A stretch of 64,000 nt of DNA from Neobacillus novalis NBRC 102450 (GCF_001591805.1 NZ_BCVP01000005.1:124001-188000); one strand, 5' to 3'; shown: positions 31,739 to 42,098, counted from the first letter of the stretch. Made by a program: numbers and translations. The notes: generated from the sequence alone by a model not told the origin.

Positions 31739-32875
31739 TCATCCTACTAAAAATGATTGAAAAACTTCATTGCCTAAAAAACGGCCCTTTTTGGTTAAAA
31801 ATATATGATTGCTCTTTACATCTATCCATTGTTTAGCAACTAAATCGGCGATTTCATTTTCAAAAAATTTAAGTGGGTCCACATCAAATTTTTCTGTGAA
31901 ATGAGGAATTGAAACCCCTTCTGTTTTACGTAAGCCAAGGAACATTTCTTCTTCCATTTGTTCCGCTTTCGTTACCAGATGATCTTCAAAAACAGGGAGC
32001 ACTCCGCATTTAATTTGGTCGATATATTTTTTTACTGGTCCAGAGTTGGATCGTCGACTTCCGTTCACATAGCTGTGGGCACCTGCGCCGAAACCATAAT
32101 AGTATTCGTTATTCCAGTAAGTTAAGTTGTGCCTGCTCTCAAATCCCGGCTTTGAAAAATTGCTTATTTCATACTGCCCGAATCCATGCTTTTCCATTTC
32201 CTCCATTAACATTCCATACATTTGCGCTTCTATATCCTCACCAGGTGTCGGCAGTTTGCCTTTTTTTAGTAAGTTATAAAAAACTGTCTTTGGTTCGATG
32301 ATTAACGAATAGGCAGAATAATGAGTAATATCTAATGTAAAGGCCTCAGCTAATGATTCCTGGAAGTCGGTTACCGTTTGTGTCGGCAAACTAAAAATGA
32401 GGTCAATACTTATATTTTCAAAGCCAATCGCTTTTGCACGTTCAATCGTTTGATAGACATCCTTTGCCCGATGGACCCGGCCGATTTTTTCCAATAATTC
32501 GTCGTTAAAGGTTTGTACCCCAAGGCTGATTCGGTTTACACCTGCATCTTTTAATATTTGCAATTTATCTGTTGATAAATCACCGGGATTTGCTTCAAAA
32601 GTGAATTCCAGGTTCTCAGATTTAGGTAAATTTCGGTTAATGCTCTCACAAAATCGATCAAGCTGCTGCTCATTTAACGATGTCGGCGTACCGCCGCCAA
32701 CAAATATGGTTTCGAGCTGGTCTGTTGGATATTGGCTGAGCGTCATCTTCATTTCCTGGTCAAGCGCTTGTAAATAGTCATCTACAGGCTGTCCTTTTAG
32801 AAATACTTTATTAAAATCACAATAATGACAAATATGTTCACAAAATGGGATATGGAGATAGGCTGCTTTAATCAT
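31739..32875 (-). CDS. hemW: Radical SAM heme chaperone HemW
   Basis: Coproporphyrinogen-oxidase-like radical-SAM protein that acts in heme delivery rather than synthesis. The cluster motif is CEHICHYC near residue 12, fitting CX3CX2C, followed by GGGTPTSL and the family's C-terminal HemN domain. Length 378 aa is typical. It is the gene between lepA and hrcA in Bacillus. Confidence 0.94.
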   Translation of the reverse strand: MIKAAYLHIPFCEHICHYCDFNKVFLKGQPVDDYLQALDQEMKMTLSQYPTDQLETIFVGGGTPTSLNEQQLDRFCESINRNLPKSENLEFTFEANPGDLSTDKLQILKDAGVNRISLGVQTFNDELLEKIGRVHRAKDVYQTIERAKAIGFENISIDLIFSLPTQTVTDFQESLAEAFTLDITHYSAYSLIIEPKTVFYNLLKKGKLPTPGEDIEAQMYGMLMEEMEKHGFGQYEISNFSKPGFESRHNLTYWNNEYYYGFGAGAHSYVNGSRRSNSGPVKKYIDQIKCGVLPVFEDHLVTKAEQMEEEMFLGLRKTEGVSIPHFTEKFDVDPLKFFENEIADLVAKQWIDVKSNHIFLTKKGRFLGNEVFQSFLVG

Positions 32876-32900
32876 TTTTTCACCTCTTTGTTAATAACTA

Positions 32901-32943
32901 AAAGAGGCTGGATTTTGTCTATCAAAAGACTTGTCCCAACCTC
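32901..32943 (-). terminator. Probable terminator between lepA and hemW
   Basis: GAGGTTGGGACAAGTC and GACAAAATCCAGCCTC form an imperfect stem on the minus strand, followed by TTTTAG. Confidence 0.6.
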
Positions 32944-32949
32944 CCGCTT

Positions 32950-34785
32950 TTATTTCTTGGTATTGTTATCGTCCATTTTTAAGACCGCCATAAATGCCTC
33001 TTGCGGTACTTCAACGGAGCCAACTTGTTTCATCCGTTTCTTACCTTCTTTTTGTTTCTCAAGCAATTTACGCTTACGGGAGATATCCCCGCCATAACAT
33101 TTCGCTAATACGTTTTTCCGCATCGCTTTAATTGTTGAACGGGCAACGATTTTTTGTCCAATCGCTGCTTGAATCGGAACCTCAAATTGCTGCCTTGGAA
33201 TTAATTCCTTTAGCTTTTCGACGATTATTTTCCCGCGTTCATAAGCAAAATCATTATGAACGATAAAGCTTAAGGCATCAACCTTTTCAGTGTTAAGCAA
33301 TATATCCATTTTTACAAGCTTCGACGGTTTATAACCAATCAATTCGTAATCAAAAGAGGCGTAACCCCTTGTACTTGATTTTAGTTGATCAAAGAAATCA
33401 TAGACGATTTCCGCCAAGGGTATTTCATAAATAATACTTACCCGGTTTTCCCCTTGGTATTGCATATCGATAAAAATTCCTCGTTTTAACTGACAAAGCT
33501 CCATAATAGCCCCGACATAATCATTAGGCGCCATCATGGTTGCTTTTACGTATGGCTCTTCAACACGGTCAATTTTCTGCGGATCTGGCAGGTTAGATGG
33601 GTTATCCACCTTGATTTCTGATCCATCTGTCATGTGGACATGATAGATAACGCTTGGCGCAGTGGTAATTAAATCAATCTTGAATTCCCGCTCAATCCGT
33701 TCCTGGATAATTTCCATATGAAGCAGTCCTAAAAAGCCACAGCGGAATCCAAATCCAAGGGCTTGGGATGTTTCTGGTTCAAATTGAAGCGCCGAATCAT
33801 TCAATTGAAGCTTCTCAAGTGCTTCCCGCAGGTCATTAAATCTCGCCGTGTCAATTGGATAAAGTCCACAGTAGACCATTGGATTAAGCTTTCGATAGCC
33901 TGGAAGCGGTTCAGTTGTTCCATTTTTCGCATTTGTAATCGTATCACCAACACGAGTGTCGCCGACATTTTTAATCGATGCTGTTAAAAAACCAACGTCA
34001 CCGACGGTTAATTCATCAAGCATTGTCGCTTTCGGTGAAAAAACACCTACTTCATTAACTTCAAACTCTTTTCCAGTCGCCACCATTTTTATTTTGTCAC
34101 CGACTTTTACGGTTCCATCGACAACACGAATATAAGCGACCACGCCGCGGTAAGCGTCATATAAGGAATCGAAAATCAATGCTTTTAAAGGGGCATCAGG
34201 GTCGCCTGTTGGTGCAGGGACTGATTTTACGACTTGTTCAAGGATGTCTTCGATACCGATTCCTGCTTTAGCAGAAGCTAAAACTGCTTCGGAGGCGTCT
34301 AAACCAATGACTTCCTCGATTTCATTACGCACCCTTTCCGGGTCCGCACTTGGCAAGTCGATTTTATTGATAACCGGCAAGATTTCAAGGTCGTTATCAA
34401 GGGCAAGGTATACGTTCGCTAGTGTCTGTGCTTCAATTCCCTGTGCAGCGTCAACGACTAAAATCGCCCCTTCACATGCAGCAAGGCTCCTTGATACCTC
34501 GTACGTAAAATCGACATGTCCTGGTGTATCAATTAAATGGAAAATATAGTCTTCTCCATCATTTGCTTTATATTTTAACTGGACGGCATTTAACTTGATT
34601 GTAATCCCGCGTTCTCTCTCAAGATCCATTGAATCTAAAAGCTGGGCTTTCATTTCACGGGATGTTAAGGCATTCGTTTTTTCTAAAATCCGGTCAGCCA
34701 ATGTTGATTTCCCATGATCGATATGGGCAATTATCGAGAAATTTCTTATTTTTTCTTGTCGTTTGAGTCTATCTTCTCTGTTCAT
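32950..34785 (-). CDS. lepA: Elongation factor 4 (LepA)
   Basis: Ribosome-associated translational GTPase. G1 [10 protein letters not shown] (residues 19-28), [17 protein letters not shown] and the LepA-specific C-terminal domain ([20 protein letters not shown]) are present. Length 611 aa is standard. It is upstream of hemW and downstream of yqxA. Confidence 0.98.
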   Translation of the reverse strand: MNREDRLKRQEKIRNFSIIAHIDHGKSTLADRILEKTNALTSREMKAQLLDSMDLERERGITIKLNAVQLKYKANDGEDYIFHLIDTPGHVDFTYEVSRSLAACEGAILVVDAAQGIEAQTLANVYLALDNDLEILPVINKIDLPSADPERVRNEIEEVIGLDASEAVLASAKAGIGIEDILEQVVKSVPAPTGDPDAPLKALIFDSLYDAYRGVVAYIRVVDGTVKVGDKIKMVATGKEFEVNEVGVFSPKATMLDELTVGDVGFLTASIKNVGDTRVGDTITNAKNGTTEPLPGYRKLNPMVYCGLYPIDTARFNDLREALEKLQLNDSALQFEPETSQALGFGFRCGFLGLLHMEIIQERIEREFKIDLITTAPSVIYHVHMTDGSEIKVDNPSNLPDPQKIDRVEEPYVKATMMAPNDYVGAIMELCQLKRGIFIDMQYQGENRVSIIYEIPLAEIVYDFFDQLKSSTRGYASFDYELIGYKPSKLVKMDILLNTEKVDALSFIVHNDFAYERGKIIVEKLKELIPRQQFEVPIQAAIGQKIVARSTIKAMRKNVLAKCYGGDISRKRKLLEKQKEGKKRMKQVGSVEVPQEAFMAVLKMDDNNTKK

Positions 34786-34922
34786 GGTAGTTCACTCCTA
34801 CTATACTCGCACATTTACACTATTTTTGATTATATCAGCAAAGAAAAGTGGAAATCAATGTTTTTATCAGAAAAGCATATGTGCCAGTTGAGCGGCATAT
34901 TGACTGTTGATATCAAGATAAA

Positions 34923-34951
34923 ATTAGCGGCACCACAAAGGTACCGCTAAC
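34923..34951 (-). terminator. Intrinsic terminator after yqxA
   Basis: TTAGCGGTACC and GGTGCCGCTAA pair around a short loop with one mismatch, followed by TTTTATC on the minus strand. Just beyond, 34870-34900 faintly resembles the start of the AAAAGCGCAAGCGCC repeat family. Confidence 0.75.
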
Positions 34952-34955
34952 CAAT

Positions 34956-35282
34956 TTAATCTGTTATCAGCTGAATCAGTTTGTCAGAGGCGCCGGTAAT
35001 CCCGTCTGACAGTTTCTTCCCCATCGATGAGAAGAAGTTAAACGCACTGATTTCCTCTAATCTTTTCTTTTTCGCCGCAATATCATGACTAGAGATATCA
35101 TTTCCAAGAATGGAGGCACTGATATTGTTGCCTGATTCTTCGATAGAAACCGCATTTTGAAAGTTAGCATCGTCATAGCCCTTCATTTTATGAATCCCAT
35201 TATTGGCTAATTGCATTCCTGTTAAAACAGAGATTAACATGAGCGCGGCGATAATTACGCTTTTTAACATATACATCCTCAT
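34956..35282 (-). CDS. yqxA: YqxA family protein (DUF3679)
   Basis: 108-aa protein with an N-terminal membrane helix (LKSVIIAALMLISVLTGMQLA) and an exported or membrane-bound tail. It is conserved beside spoIIP in spore-forming bacilli, with no assigned function. Three close ATG codons are possible; GGGAG 8 bases ahead supports the first. It lies 18 bases after spoIIP, suggesting shared transcription during sporulation. Confidence 0.82.
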   Translation of the reverse strand: MRMYMLKSVIIAALMLISVLTGMQLANNGIHKMKGYDDANFQNAVSIEESGNNISASILGNDISSHDIAAKKKRLEEISAFNFFSSMGKKLSDGITGASDKLIQLITD

Positions 35283-35300
35283 AGGAATTCTCCCTTACTT

Positions 35301-36506
35301 CTATTGCTTGTCAGTTGATTGGTCAACATTCTGATTCACTTTTTCTGCCTGCCAGTAATATTCACTAAATACGTCTGCAAGTGCTTCGGCAGAACGGTTT
35401 AATTCTTCAAATGTGTTATCGACACCGCCGAATTCAATCAGGATCGCACTATCGGATAGATTTTGATTGTAAACACCATTTGACCCAGGGTCTTTTTTCA
35501 AGATGATTCCCCTGCTTAAACCTTTATATTTTTTTTGCAAAAGACTGTGAAGTTCCCTCGCCAGCTTTTCATTCTTTTCAAAATTCGGGTTTTTACCTCC
35601 GATTATAAAGGCAAGCTTGGCATAGGATTTTCCGTTTAGCGATACGGTTGTCGTTTCTTTCCGGCTTGAGTCTCGGTGGATGTCAATAAAGTATCGCAGA
35701 TCACGATTCGAAGTCATAGCTGCTTGAACAACTAAGCGTGATTCCTGGTATGATTTTGCATAATTTAACCCTTTTTTATTTAAATTCGCCTGGACATCCG
35801 TTTTATCAACAAAGGTACCGATTCCTCTGTCTTCTAAGCTTGTTTTTAATTGGTCGCCAACTTTTGTCACGTTAATTTGAGAATGATAAGCATTGTCAGG
35901 ATCATTAACGTCTTTTAGGTATGGGATATAGGACTCGCGATTATGTGTAAAGTAAAGATAGACCACCTTATGCTCTCCCGTTGTTTGCCCAGATGCGATT
36001 GGAGGCTTCTCGTCTGCCGGCTTATCTAATCCCTCTAAATTCACCAAGGACGCCTCTCGTTCGGCTTTCATAATTTCTATCGGAGGCGCCGATTCAATTG
36101 GCATATTCGTATAATTCGTCCCTTCACCGGCAACAACGATTTTTCCATCGAATTGAAAGAATCCGGGCAGCTCCCTGCCAAGAAGGCTTCGCGGGTCATT
36201 CAGATTAATATTGCTTGCCAGCTTAAATACCAAACTGCTTAACTTAGGCGCCTGCGCCCAGTTATTTTCCACCTTCAAAAAATGATGATTTTCCCAGCCC
36301 ATTAATTGATAAAGCAGTTCACCGTTCACATTTGTAGCAGCCTGATTGACTGAAGAAGACATAGGTCGAAATTGCGGCTTTAACGAGGTTAACAGCCCGC
36401 TTATCGAAAAGACCAATATCAAAAATAATGATAGAGCAGCGAAAATTTTTAGTATGCTTGTCCCTTGGACAATCATAAACGTGCCTGATGTTCTAGTATT
36501 TTTCAT
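35301..36506 (-). CDS. spoIIP: Stage II sporulation protein P (SpoIIP)
   Basis: Amidase/endopeptidase of the DMP complex that remodels septal peptidoglycan for engulfment. One N-terminal membrane helix (about residues 20-42) is followed by an extracellular amidase domain with YLYFTHNRESY, FIDIHRDSS and the catalytic-type glutamate block LIEFGGVDNT. The ATG at 36506 is preferred, four bases after GGGGTGG, giving 401 aa. It is downstream of gpr; an inverted repeat spans its presumed promoter. Confidence 0.95.
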   Translation of the reverse strand: MKNTRTSGTFMIVQGTSILKIFAALSLFLILVFSISGLLTSLKPQFRPMSSSVNQAATNVNGELLYQLMGWENHHFLKVENNWAQAPKLSSLVFKLASNINLNDPRSLLGRELPGFFQFDGKIVVAGEGTNYTNMPIESAPPIEIMKAEREASLVNLEGLDKPADEKPPIASGQTTGEHKVVYLYFTHNRESYIPYLKDVNDPDNAYHSQINVTKVGDQLKTSLEDRGIGTFVDKTDVQANLNKKGLNYAKSYQESRLVVQAAMTSNRDLRYFIDIHRDSSRKETTTVSLNGKSYAKLAFIIGGKNPNFEKNEKLARELHSLLQKKYKGLSRGIILKKDPGSNGVYNQNLSDSAILIEFGGVDNTFEELNRSAEALADVFSEYYWQAEKVNQNVDQSTDKQ

Positions 36507-36525
36507 GGTTCCACCCCGCTTTGAC

Positions 36526-36558
36526 AATTCTAGTAAATCTTATGACATTACTAGAATT
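36526..36558. promoter_or_regulatory. Inverted repeat just upstream of spoIIP
   Basis: AATTCTAGTAA (36526-36536) and TTACTAGAATT (36548-36558) are exact 11-base inverted repeats with an 11-base spacer. The spacer holds CATAAGAT on the minus strand, six of eight bases of the SigE -10 consensus. It may be an operator or the core of the spoIIP promoter; no clear -35 is seen. Confidence 0.45.
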
Positions 36559-36581
36559 GATAGAACCATTAATTTCGGTAT

Positions 36582-36614
36582 AAAAGGGACCTTAAGAATA
36601 CTGGTCCCTTTTTA
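36582..36614 (-). terminator. Intrinsic terminator after gpr
   Basis: AAAAAGGGACC and GGTCCCTTTT pair on the minus strand and run into TATA, between gpr and spoIIP. Confidence 0.78.
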
Positions 36615-36621
36615 AATTAGA

Positions 36622-37746
36622 CTATCTTGTATAATACCCTGCGTTTTCTTGGTCAACTGCGCTGTGGAGGGAGGCGTTTAAACCATTGGCAATCAGGTTA
36701 GCCATATCCTCGATGAAAACGTCGACTTCCTTTGGCGTGACCATTAAATTATGGCCAATGGGCGACAAGACCTCATAGATTAACTTCCTTTTTTCATCCT
36801 CCGATAATGTACCAATCATGCCCAGAAAGGTTTTCCGGTGCTTTTCTTCAGGTAAATCCTCTTCCGTTAACTTTCGCTTTTCGCCAAAGCTCATTCCAGC
36901 TGGGGCAAGTGCCCGTGAAGGTCGATTTCCTTCCCTGAGCTCTTTCCCGAAATGCTTTAAAATGAAATCGATCGTATCACTTGTAATCGAAACAGCGTCG
37001 ACTACTGTGGGAACACCGATGGCGATGACAGGAATACCTAATGTTTCTTTACTTAATTCTTTCCTTTTGTTGCCGACACCAGAACCAGGGTGAATACCGG
37101 TATCGGATATTTGGATCGTCGAATTTACCCGCTCAATTGATCTTGATGCGAGCGCATCAATCGCAATCACGAAATCCGGTTTTGTTTTTTCTACTACGCC
37201 AAAAATAATATCGCTCGTCTCAATCCCGGTCAGTCCCATAACACCCGGTGAAAGTGCACTAACGGAGCGATATCCTTCCTCGACATTTTCCGGCTGAAGC
37301 TGGAATAAATGACGAGTGACAAGCAAGTTTTCACAAACCATCGGTCCAAGTGCATCTGGGGTTACATTCCAATTCCCAAGACCGACAACTAGACAGGAAT
37401 CTGTTTTTTTAATCCCGGTCCCTTCTAAAAAATGAGAAAATTCCCTTGCGAAAACTTCGCCAACCTTCTGCTGAACCTCCGTATTTTGCTGGCGGATCCC
37501 TTGGACTTCAACGGTTAAATATCTGCCGGCTTTTTTACCAAGCTGCTGCTCACCCTGTTTGGTAACTTCAACTAAAGAAATTTTTATATCATCAACATCT
37601 TTTTCCTTTATGATGACACCTTCGATTTGCGAAAGGTTTTCCTCCTGCCCAACTGTTCCGCCTCTGCCGGCAAGGACCATTTCCCTTGCTTCAATCGCCA
37701 AATCAGTTCGAACCGAATACTGACTTAAATCAATTGCTTCACCCAT
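36622..37746 (-). CDS. gpr: Germination protease GPR
   Basis: Spore protease that degrades small acid-soluble proteins at germination. Made as a zymogen: the block [11 protein letters not shown] near the N-terminus matches the self-cleavage region of B. megaterium GPR, which resembles the SASP cleavage site. Further family blocks include [31 protein letters not shown] and [12 protein letters not shown]. Of two close ATG codons the second (37746) has better spacing to GGGAG. The B. subtilis gene is transcribed by SigF and SigG; I did not assign a promoter. Confidence 0.97.
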   Translation of the reverse strand: MGEAIDLSQYSVRTDLAIEAREMVLAGRGGTVGQEENLSQIEGVIIKEKDVDDIKISLVEVTKQGEQQLGKKAGRYLTVEVQGIRQQNTEVQQKVGEVFAREFSHFLEGTGIKKTDSCLVVGLGNWNVTPDALGPMVCENLLVTRHLFQLQPENVEEGYRSVSALSPGVMGLTGIETSDIIFGVVEKTKPDFVIAIDALASRSIERVNSTIQISDTGIHPGSGVGNKRKELSKETLGIPVIAIGVPTVVDAVSITSDTIDFILKHFGKELREGNRPSRALAPAGMSFGEKRKLTEEDLPEEKHRKTFLGMIGTLSEDEKRKLIYEVLSPIGHNLMVTPKEVDVFIEDMANLIANGLNASLHSAVDQENAGYYTR

Positions 37747-37961
37747 TACCATTCACTCCCATTATGAAATCTCCTATAAATAGAAACTATTTCCTATTTT
37801 TACCCTTATGATTCCAAAACATGCAGAGTAAAATTGTTATCCTTAATAATTGTGTATTGCAATATAGGCTCCTCTTTGATAAAATACTTCTTGTTCTGTT
37901 ATTATTGATGAATGTATAGTCGAGTTCATATAGTCTCGATTCTTTGTAGGAGGTGAATGGA

Positions 37962-38222
37962 ATGCCTAACATTAAATCTGCTATTAAGCGTGTAAAAACA
38001 AATGAAGCGAAAAATGCTCAAAATACAACTGCTAAATCTGCAATGCGTACGGCTGTTAAGAAAGTAGAAGCTGCTGTTACTACTAACGACGCTGCTGCTG
38101 CAAAGGAAGCATTAGTAACTGCTGCTAGTAAATTGGACAAGGCTGCTGCAAAAGGTCTAATCCACAAAAATGCTGCTGCTCGTAAAAAATCACGTCTAAT
38201 GAAAAAATCAAACGCACTATAA
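37962..38222 (+). CDS. rpsT: 30S ribosomal protein S20
   Basis: 86-aa basic ribosomal protein starting [18 protein letters not shown], rich in alanine and lysine. GGAGGTGA lies six bases ahead of the ATG at 37962. A possible promoter is TTGTTC (37891-37896) with TATAGT (37915-37920), spacing 18. It is divergent from gpr and convergent with holA, as in B. subtilis. Confidence 0.98.
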   Translation: MPNIKSAIKRVKTNEAKNAQNTTAKSAMRTAVKKVEAAVTTNDAAAAKEALVTAASKLDKAAAKGLIHKNAAARKKSRLMKKSNAL

Positions 38223-38226
38223 GCGT

Positions 38227-38266
38227 TAAAAAAAACGATTCCTTTAACAGGAATCGTTTTTTTTTA
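38227..38266. terminator. Bidirectional terminator between rpsT and holA
   Basis: AAAAACGATTCCT and AGGAATCGTTTTT form a perfect stem with runs of A and T on either side, so it can end transcripts from both strands. Confidence 0.9.
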
Positions 38267-39280
38267 CTTCTTTAACCGAAACAATACCATCTCAATCAGT
38301 AATGATTTATTCATACCGCCTGTTTTCATTTGATAATCCGCCTCAGCAAGCATCTCCATTAGGCTGGTTAATTCTTCATCGCTGAATTTACCGGCCTGGC
38401 CGAGTGCAAGCTTGACGCGGAATGGGTGTGTTTTCAGAAAACCTGCAATTTGCTGCTGCCCGTACCCACGTCGTGATAGCTCCTTCACTTGATAAATTAA
38501 CCGGAACTGACCCGCAAGCAGCGCCAAGATTTTGATGGGTTCTTCATTTTGTTTTAATAAATCATAATAAATTCGTAAGGCCTCATCGAGTTTACGCTGG
38601 ACCACTTTTTCAATTAAGGTAAAAATATTTTGCTCAAGTGAGCGGGAAACTAACTTTTCAACTAAATCCACATCAATTTTTTTTTGGTCTGTGGCATACA
38701 AAGCTAATTTATCGACTTCGCTTGTGATCATAAACATGTTTGTTCCGACAAGCGCCAATAATTGCTCAATCGCGTTGGGTTCAAATTCAATCCCGCTGCT
38801 CTTCGCTCGATTCTTTACCCAATTGATTAATTCGTGTTCTTTTAATTTTTTCGTTTCAACTAATTCTGCATTTCGTTTCAATTCTTTAGTAATTTTTTTT
38901 CGTTCGTCTAATTTTTCATATGGAGCAGAAATAACCATTACCGTATAGGGCGCTGGCTCTTTCAAATAGGCTGCAAATTTCGCTAAATTATGTTCAATCT
39001 TCTCTTTGGATTTTTCTGCCGTTAAAAAGTCCGGATTATGTAAAAAGATTACTTTTCTTTCGCCGAAAAATGGAAAGGTTTCAGCATCCTCCAACGCTAC
39101 ATCGATGGGTGTATCCGCTAAATCATAAACGGAAAAATTAAAGTCCTTCTCTTCTTCATTTAATACCTCGTTCAGCAGTAATTGTTTCGTTTCATTGATT
39201 AAGTATGCCTCTGTTCCATATAATAAATAAATAGGAGCAAAATCCCTTTGTTTAATTTTCCGCCAAATATCTAATACCAT
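38264..39280 (-). CDS. holA: DNA polymerase III subunit delta
   Basis: Clamp-loader subunit that opens the sliding clamp. The N-terminal AAA+-like domain begins WRKIKQRDFAPIYLLYGTEAYL, and the C-terminal collar domain includes RQLDEALRIYYDLLKQNE-type helices (residues 215-330). Length 338 aa is typical of YqeN. It converges on rpsT. Confidence 0.93.
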   Translation of the reverse strand: MVLDIWRKIKQRDFAPIYLLYGTEAYLINETKQLLLNEVLNEEEKDFNFSVYDLADTPIDVALEDAETFPFFGERKVIFLHNPDFLTAEKSKEKIEHNLAKFAAYLKEPAPYTVMVISAPYEKLDERKKITKELKRNAELVETKKLKEHELINWVKNRAKSSGIEFEPNAIEQLLALVGTNMFMITSEVDKLALYATDQKKIDVDLVEKLVSRSLEQNIFTLIEKVVQRKLDEALRIYYDLLKQNEEPIKILALLAGQFRLIYQVKELSRRGYGQQQIAGFLKTHPFRVKLALGQAGKFSDEELTSLMEMLAEADYQMKTGGMNKSLLIEMVLFRLKK

Positions 39281-39616
39281 TGTCCGCGCTCCCCTTCATT
39301 TCACTCACATCTATCGTAAAGAAGCTTGGACAATTTGACAAGTACTTAAAGGGAATTAGCAACTTTTCAAAAAAGTGCCAATTCCCGATTTATAATGAAC
39401 GCCCAGCAATTTTTAGACCTAGGTTCTAAGCTGCCTGGCGGAGTTCCTTTGTAATCATAGTGTAGCCTACCTCGAGTCAAACTATTTTGACAACTCTTGT
39501 CAGTATAGGAAAGCATCTATCAAGATGGGTTGTGGCTCTATGTCGTATTCCACAAGCAGGCTGGATTTTTTCAATCAAATGGCTTATACTATATGATGAA
39601 ATAGGAGGGGTAGACT
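39281..39616. other. Intergenic stretch between holA and yqzM, with one hairpin
   Basis: No gene is seen. A hairpin lies at 39351-39386, with GGGAATT and AATTCCC at its base and ACTTTT/AAAAGT near the tip. No T-run follows it on either strand, so it is not a classical terminator. The 100 bases before yqzM are AT-rich and contain TATACT near 39590, a possible -10 without a clear -35. Confidence 0.5.
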
Positions 39617-39751
39617 GTGAACGAATTTGAAAAAAATCCGGTAAGTAAACGCAACGATGCAATTGATTCTGGAGTAGGATTTGGGGTTTCCTTTGGTTTT
39701 TTTGCTTTAATGTTTATTATTGCAACAGTCATTAAGCTAATCGGTTCTTAA
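39617..39751 (+). CDS. yqzM: YqzM family small membrane protein
   Basis: 44-aa protein with GTG start, MNEFEKNPVSKRNDAIDSG, then one membrane helix (residues 20-43). It matches the YqzM family found beside comEC in Bacillus, function unknown. GGAGGGG eight bases upstream is a strong ribosome binding site. Confidence 0.9.
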   Translation: MNEFEKNPVSKRNDAIDSGVGFGVSFGFFALMFIIATVIKLIGS

Positions 39752-39777
39752 ATGTTTGGCTACATATTTGTCATTTA

Positions 39778-39803
39778 AGAGGCTGCATCGGCAGCCTTTT
39801 TTC
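39778..39803 (+). terminator. Intrinsic terminator after yqzM
   Basis: AGAGGCTGC and GCAGCCTTTTTT pair around ATCG with a T-run on the plus strand. Confidence 0.88.
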
Positions 39804-39818
39804 TTTGAATACCACATC

Positions 39819-42098
39819 CTATGGCAGATAAGTCGAAAAGGTTCCGTTATTTCGAAAAAACCGGAAGGTAATTGCCCCTTGCAGGTCCGTTCGGTAAATT
39901 GTCGTGTTCGTTTCTTTCAAACGATCTAAGACCTCTTGATGTGGATGGCCGTAACGATTGGTTTCACCTGCAGAAATTAACGCTGTACTCGGTTTGATTT
40001 GTTTAATGAACGCTTCGGCACTTGAGGTTTTACTTCCATGATGACCAGCTTTTAGTACATCAATTGATAAATTAGGATATTGTTTGCTGATTTTCATCTC
40101 CCCTTCTTGGTCAAGGTCCCCGCCAAAAAACCAGGTAACTCCCCCTACTTGCGCAACTAAAACAATTGAACCGCTGTTTCGTTCTCCACTAAAATTTTTT
40201 TCAGGTGATAGGATATTAAAATAACCTCCCGCACTTTTCCATTGATCCCCTGCCGATACTTTTATGACTGGGATTTTTCTCCTTTCCGCCTCCTGAATAA
40301 TTCTTATTTCCGTTTCTGATGGAGCGACAACAGAAGGCATAAGGATTTGTTTGACACGAAGCTCCTTTAAAATCGAAAATGTTCCGCCGATGTGGTCCAT
40401 ATCCCCATGGGTAAGGATGAGTTTGTCGATTTTCGTGATTCCCTTTCCTTTCAAGAAAGGAACAACGACATCCCTGCCGACCTCATACGGTTTAGAGCGT
40501 TGCTTCCATTCTTCTTCGCCAAAGGCAAGCGTTCCCCCCGTATCAATGAGATAGGTACCTCTCCCGTGGGGAAGGTGAATCAAGCTGCTATCCCCTTGCC
40601 CGACATCAATCATCGTCACTTCACCAAATGGGTTCAGCCAATTCCAGACAGGCTGAAAGGAAAGAAGGAATACGACTAAATAAATCAGATGAGTTTTCCT
40701 TTTTGGATACACTTTAGCTTCCCAGATGTAAAAAATAGCAAGGATGATTACGATGTAGATGATTAGCTGAATGATGTTTGGCCTACCAGGAACAAAAGCA
40801 GCGAATGAAAAGTGGGCTAAATAACCAATAAGATGATTGGAAAGGTTTATTATTTTTTCGAAGATAGTTAAAAGAAATAGTGGTGTGTTTCCAAATAGAA
40901 TTTGAACGATGAACAAGATGTATAAGCCTGGGAGATAAACAAACGAAAAAAGCGGAATGTATAACATATTAGCTGCAATTCCCATCATCGACATTTCAAA
41001 GAAATGATAGAACAATAATGGCAGGGCTGCTAATTGAGCTGTTACTGAGGTAGCTAGAATTCGCGCGCCATTGTTTTGAAAACGGCGCAAAATAATCGGC
41101 GCAGAGAAAATAATCACCAGACTTACTGAAAAGGAAAGTTGAAAGCCAATATCAAATATAACCTTTTGGGAAAAAAACAAAAAAATCATGAACGCCAAAC
41201 TTATTGCATCAATCGGTAAGAGCTTTCGTTTGCTTTTCCACTTAACAGTTAGTAAAACAAGATAAATCATTAAGACCGCCCTGATTACCGATGGAGAGGC
41301 ACCGGTAAGAATGACATAAACAGGTAAAATCAGCAGCAGGAAATTCATCATCAACTGCCTCGTCAATCCGATTCGAATCCCCAAATAAAAAACCATTCCC
41401 ACTAACAGCGAAACATGAAGGCCGGAAATGGCTAACAAATGGACGATACCTGTTTTTTGAAAATCCCCCAATAAAACAGGGTCAAGCATACTGCGGTCAC
41501 CAAAAATTAAGGCTGCAGAAAGTGAAGCAATTTCGATTGGAAAATGAGCCTCAAGATAACGAATTCCTAAAAAGCGAAGTTGTTTCATCGCCGGGATTTC
41601 AACAATCCAATAAATATCCTTCGAAGCTAAATATTCACGGTAGTTAAAGCCATTTGGATTTTTTGCGATGGCTGGTTTTTTCATGGTGCCTGACACCTGG
41701 CACGAGCAATTGTAGAAGCTTTTACTCTTTAACGACACTTGTTCGGCTTCCGATTTAATTTTGTATCGGACTAGGAGCTTTTCCTTGAATTGTTTTTCAG
41801 TTGCCTGTATCTGCAGGAGGTCGCCATCAATTTTTGGATTTTCGGTAAATTGGATATAGAAATCAGTGGTAGTTTCGGGAATTACGGATTTATTATCTAA
41901 TTCTGTCTGTCCTGCCAACAATAAAAATGTCACAAAGATTATCATTGCTACGAATAGTTGTTTATTTTCAAATCGTTTGTATTTATTTAGTAGATAAAGA
42001 TAAAGGATAGTCAGCAGAAAAAAAGGAAGAAACGTAACTAGAGAACACAGGACACCCAAAAGGGCAGTAAGAGCGAAATAAAAGAATTTTCCATTCAT
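39819..42098 (-). CDS. comEC: DNA internalisation channel protein ComEC
   Basis: Membrane channel for uptake of single-stranded DNA during transformation. N-terminal membrane helices and an OB-fold-like extracellular domain (about residues 60-165) are followed by the competence membrane domain (residues 190-480). The C-terminal metallo-beta-lactamase-like domain has DVGQGDSSLIH and LTHGDMDHIGG. Length 759 aa is close to B. subtilis (776), and it looks intact. The codons for QVSGTM near residue 136 happen to match a repeated palindrome of this genome (see findings). Confidence 0.96.
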   Translation of the reverse strand: MNGKFFYFALTALLGVLCSLVTFLPFFLLTILYLYLLNKYKRFENKQLFVAMIIFVTFLLLAGQTELDNKSVIPETTTDFYIQFTENPKIDGDLLQIQATEKQFKEKLLVRYKIKSEAEQVSLKSKSFYNCSCQVSGTMKKPAIAKNPNGFNYREYLASKDIYWIVEIPAMKQLRFLGIRYLEAHFPIEIASLSAALIFGDRSMLDPVLLGDFQKTGIVHLLAISGLHVSLLVGMVFYLGIRIGLTRQLMMNFLLLILPVYVILTGASPSVIRAVLMIYLVLLTVKWKSKRKLLPIDAISLAFMIFLFFSQKVIFDIGFQLSFSVSLVIIFSAPIILRRFQNNGARILATSVTAQLAALPLLFYHFFEMSMMGIAANMLYIPLFSFVYLPGLYILFIVQILFGNTPLFLLTIFEKIINLSNHLIGYLAHFSFAAFVPGRPNIIQLIIYIVIILAIFYIWEAKVYPKRKTHLIYLVVFLLSFQPVWNWLNPFGEVTMIDVGQGDSSLIHLPHGRGTYLIDTGGTLAFGEEEWKQRSKPYEVGRDVVVPFLKGKGITKIDKLILTHGDMDHIGGTFSILKELRVKQILMPSVVAPSETEIRIIQEAERRKIPVIKVSAGDQWKSAGGYFNILSPEKNFSGERNSGSIVLVAQVGGVTWFFGGDLDQEGEMKISKQYPNLSIDVLKAGHHGSKTSSAEAFIKQIKPSTALISAGETNRYGHPHQEVLDRLKETNTTIYRTDLQGAITFRFFRNNGTFSTYLP

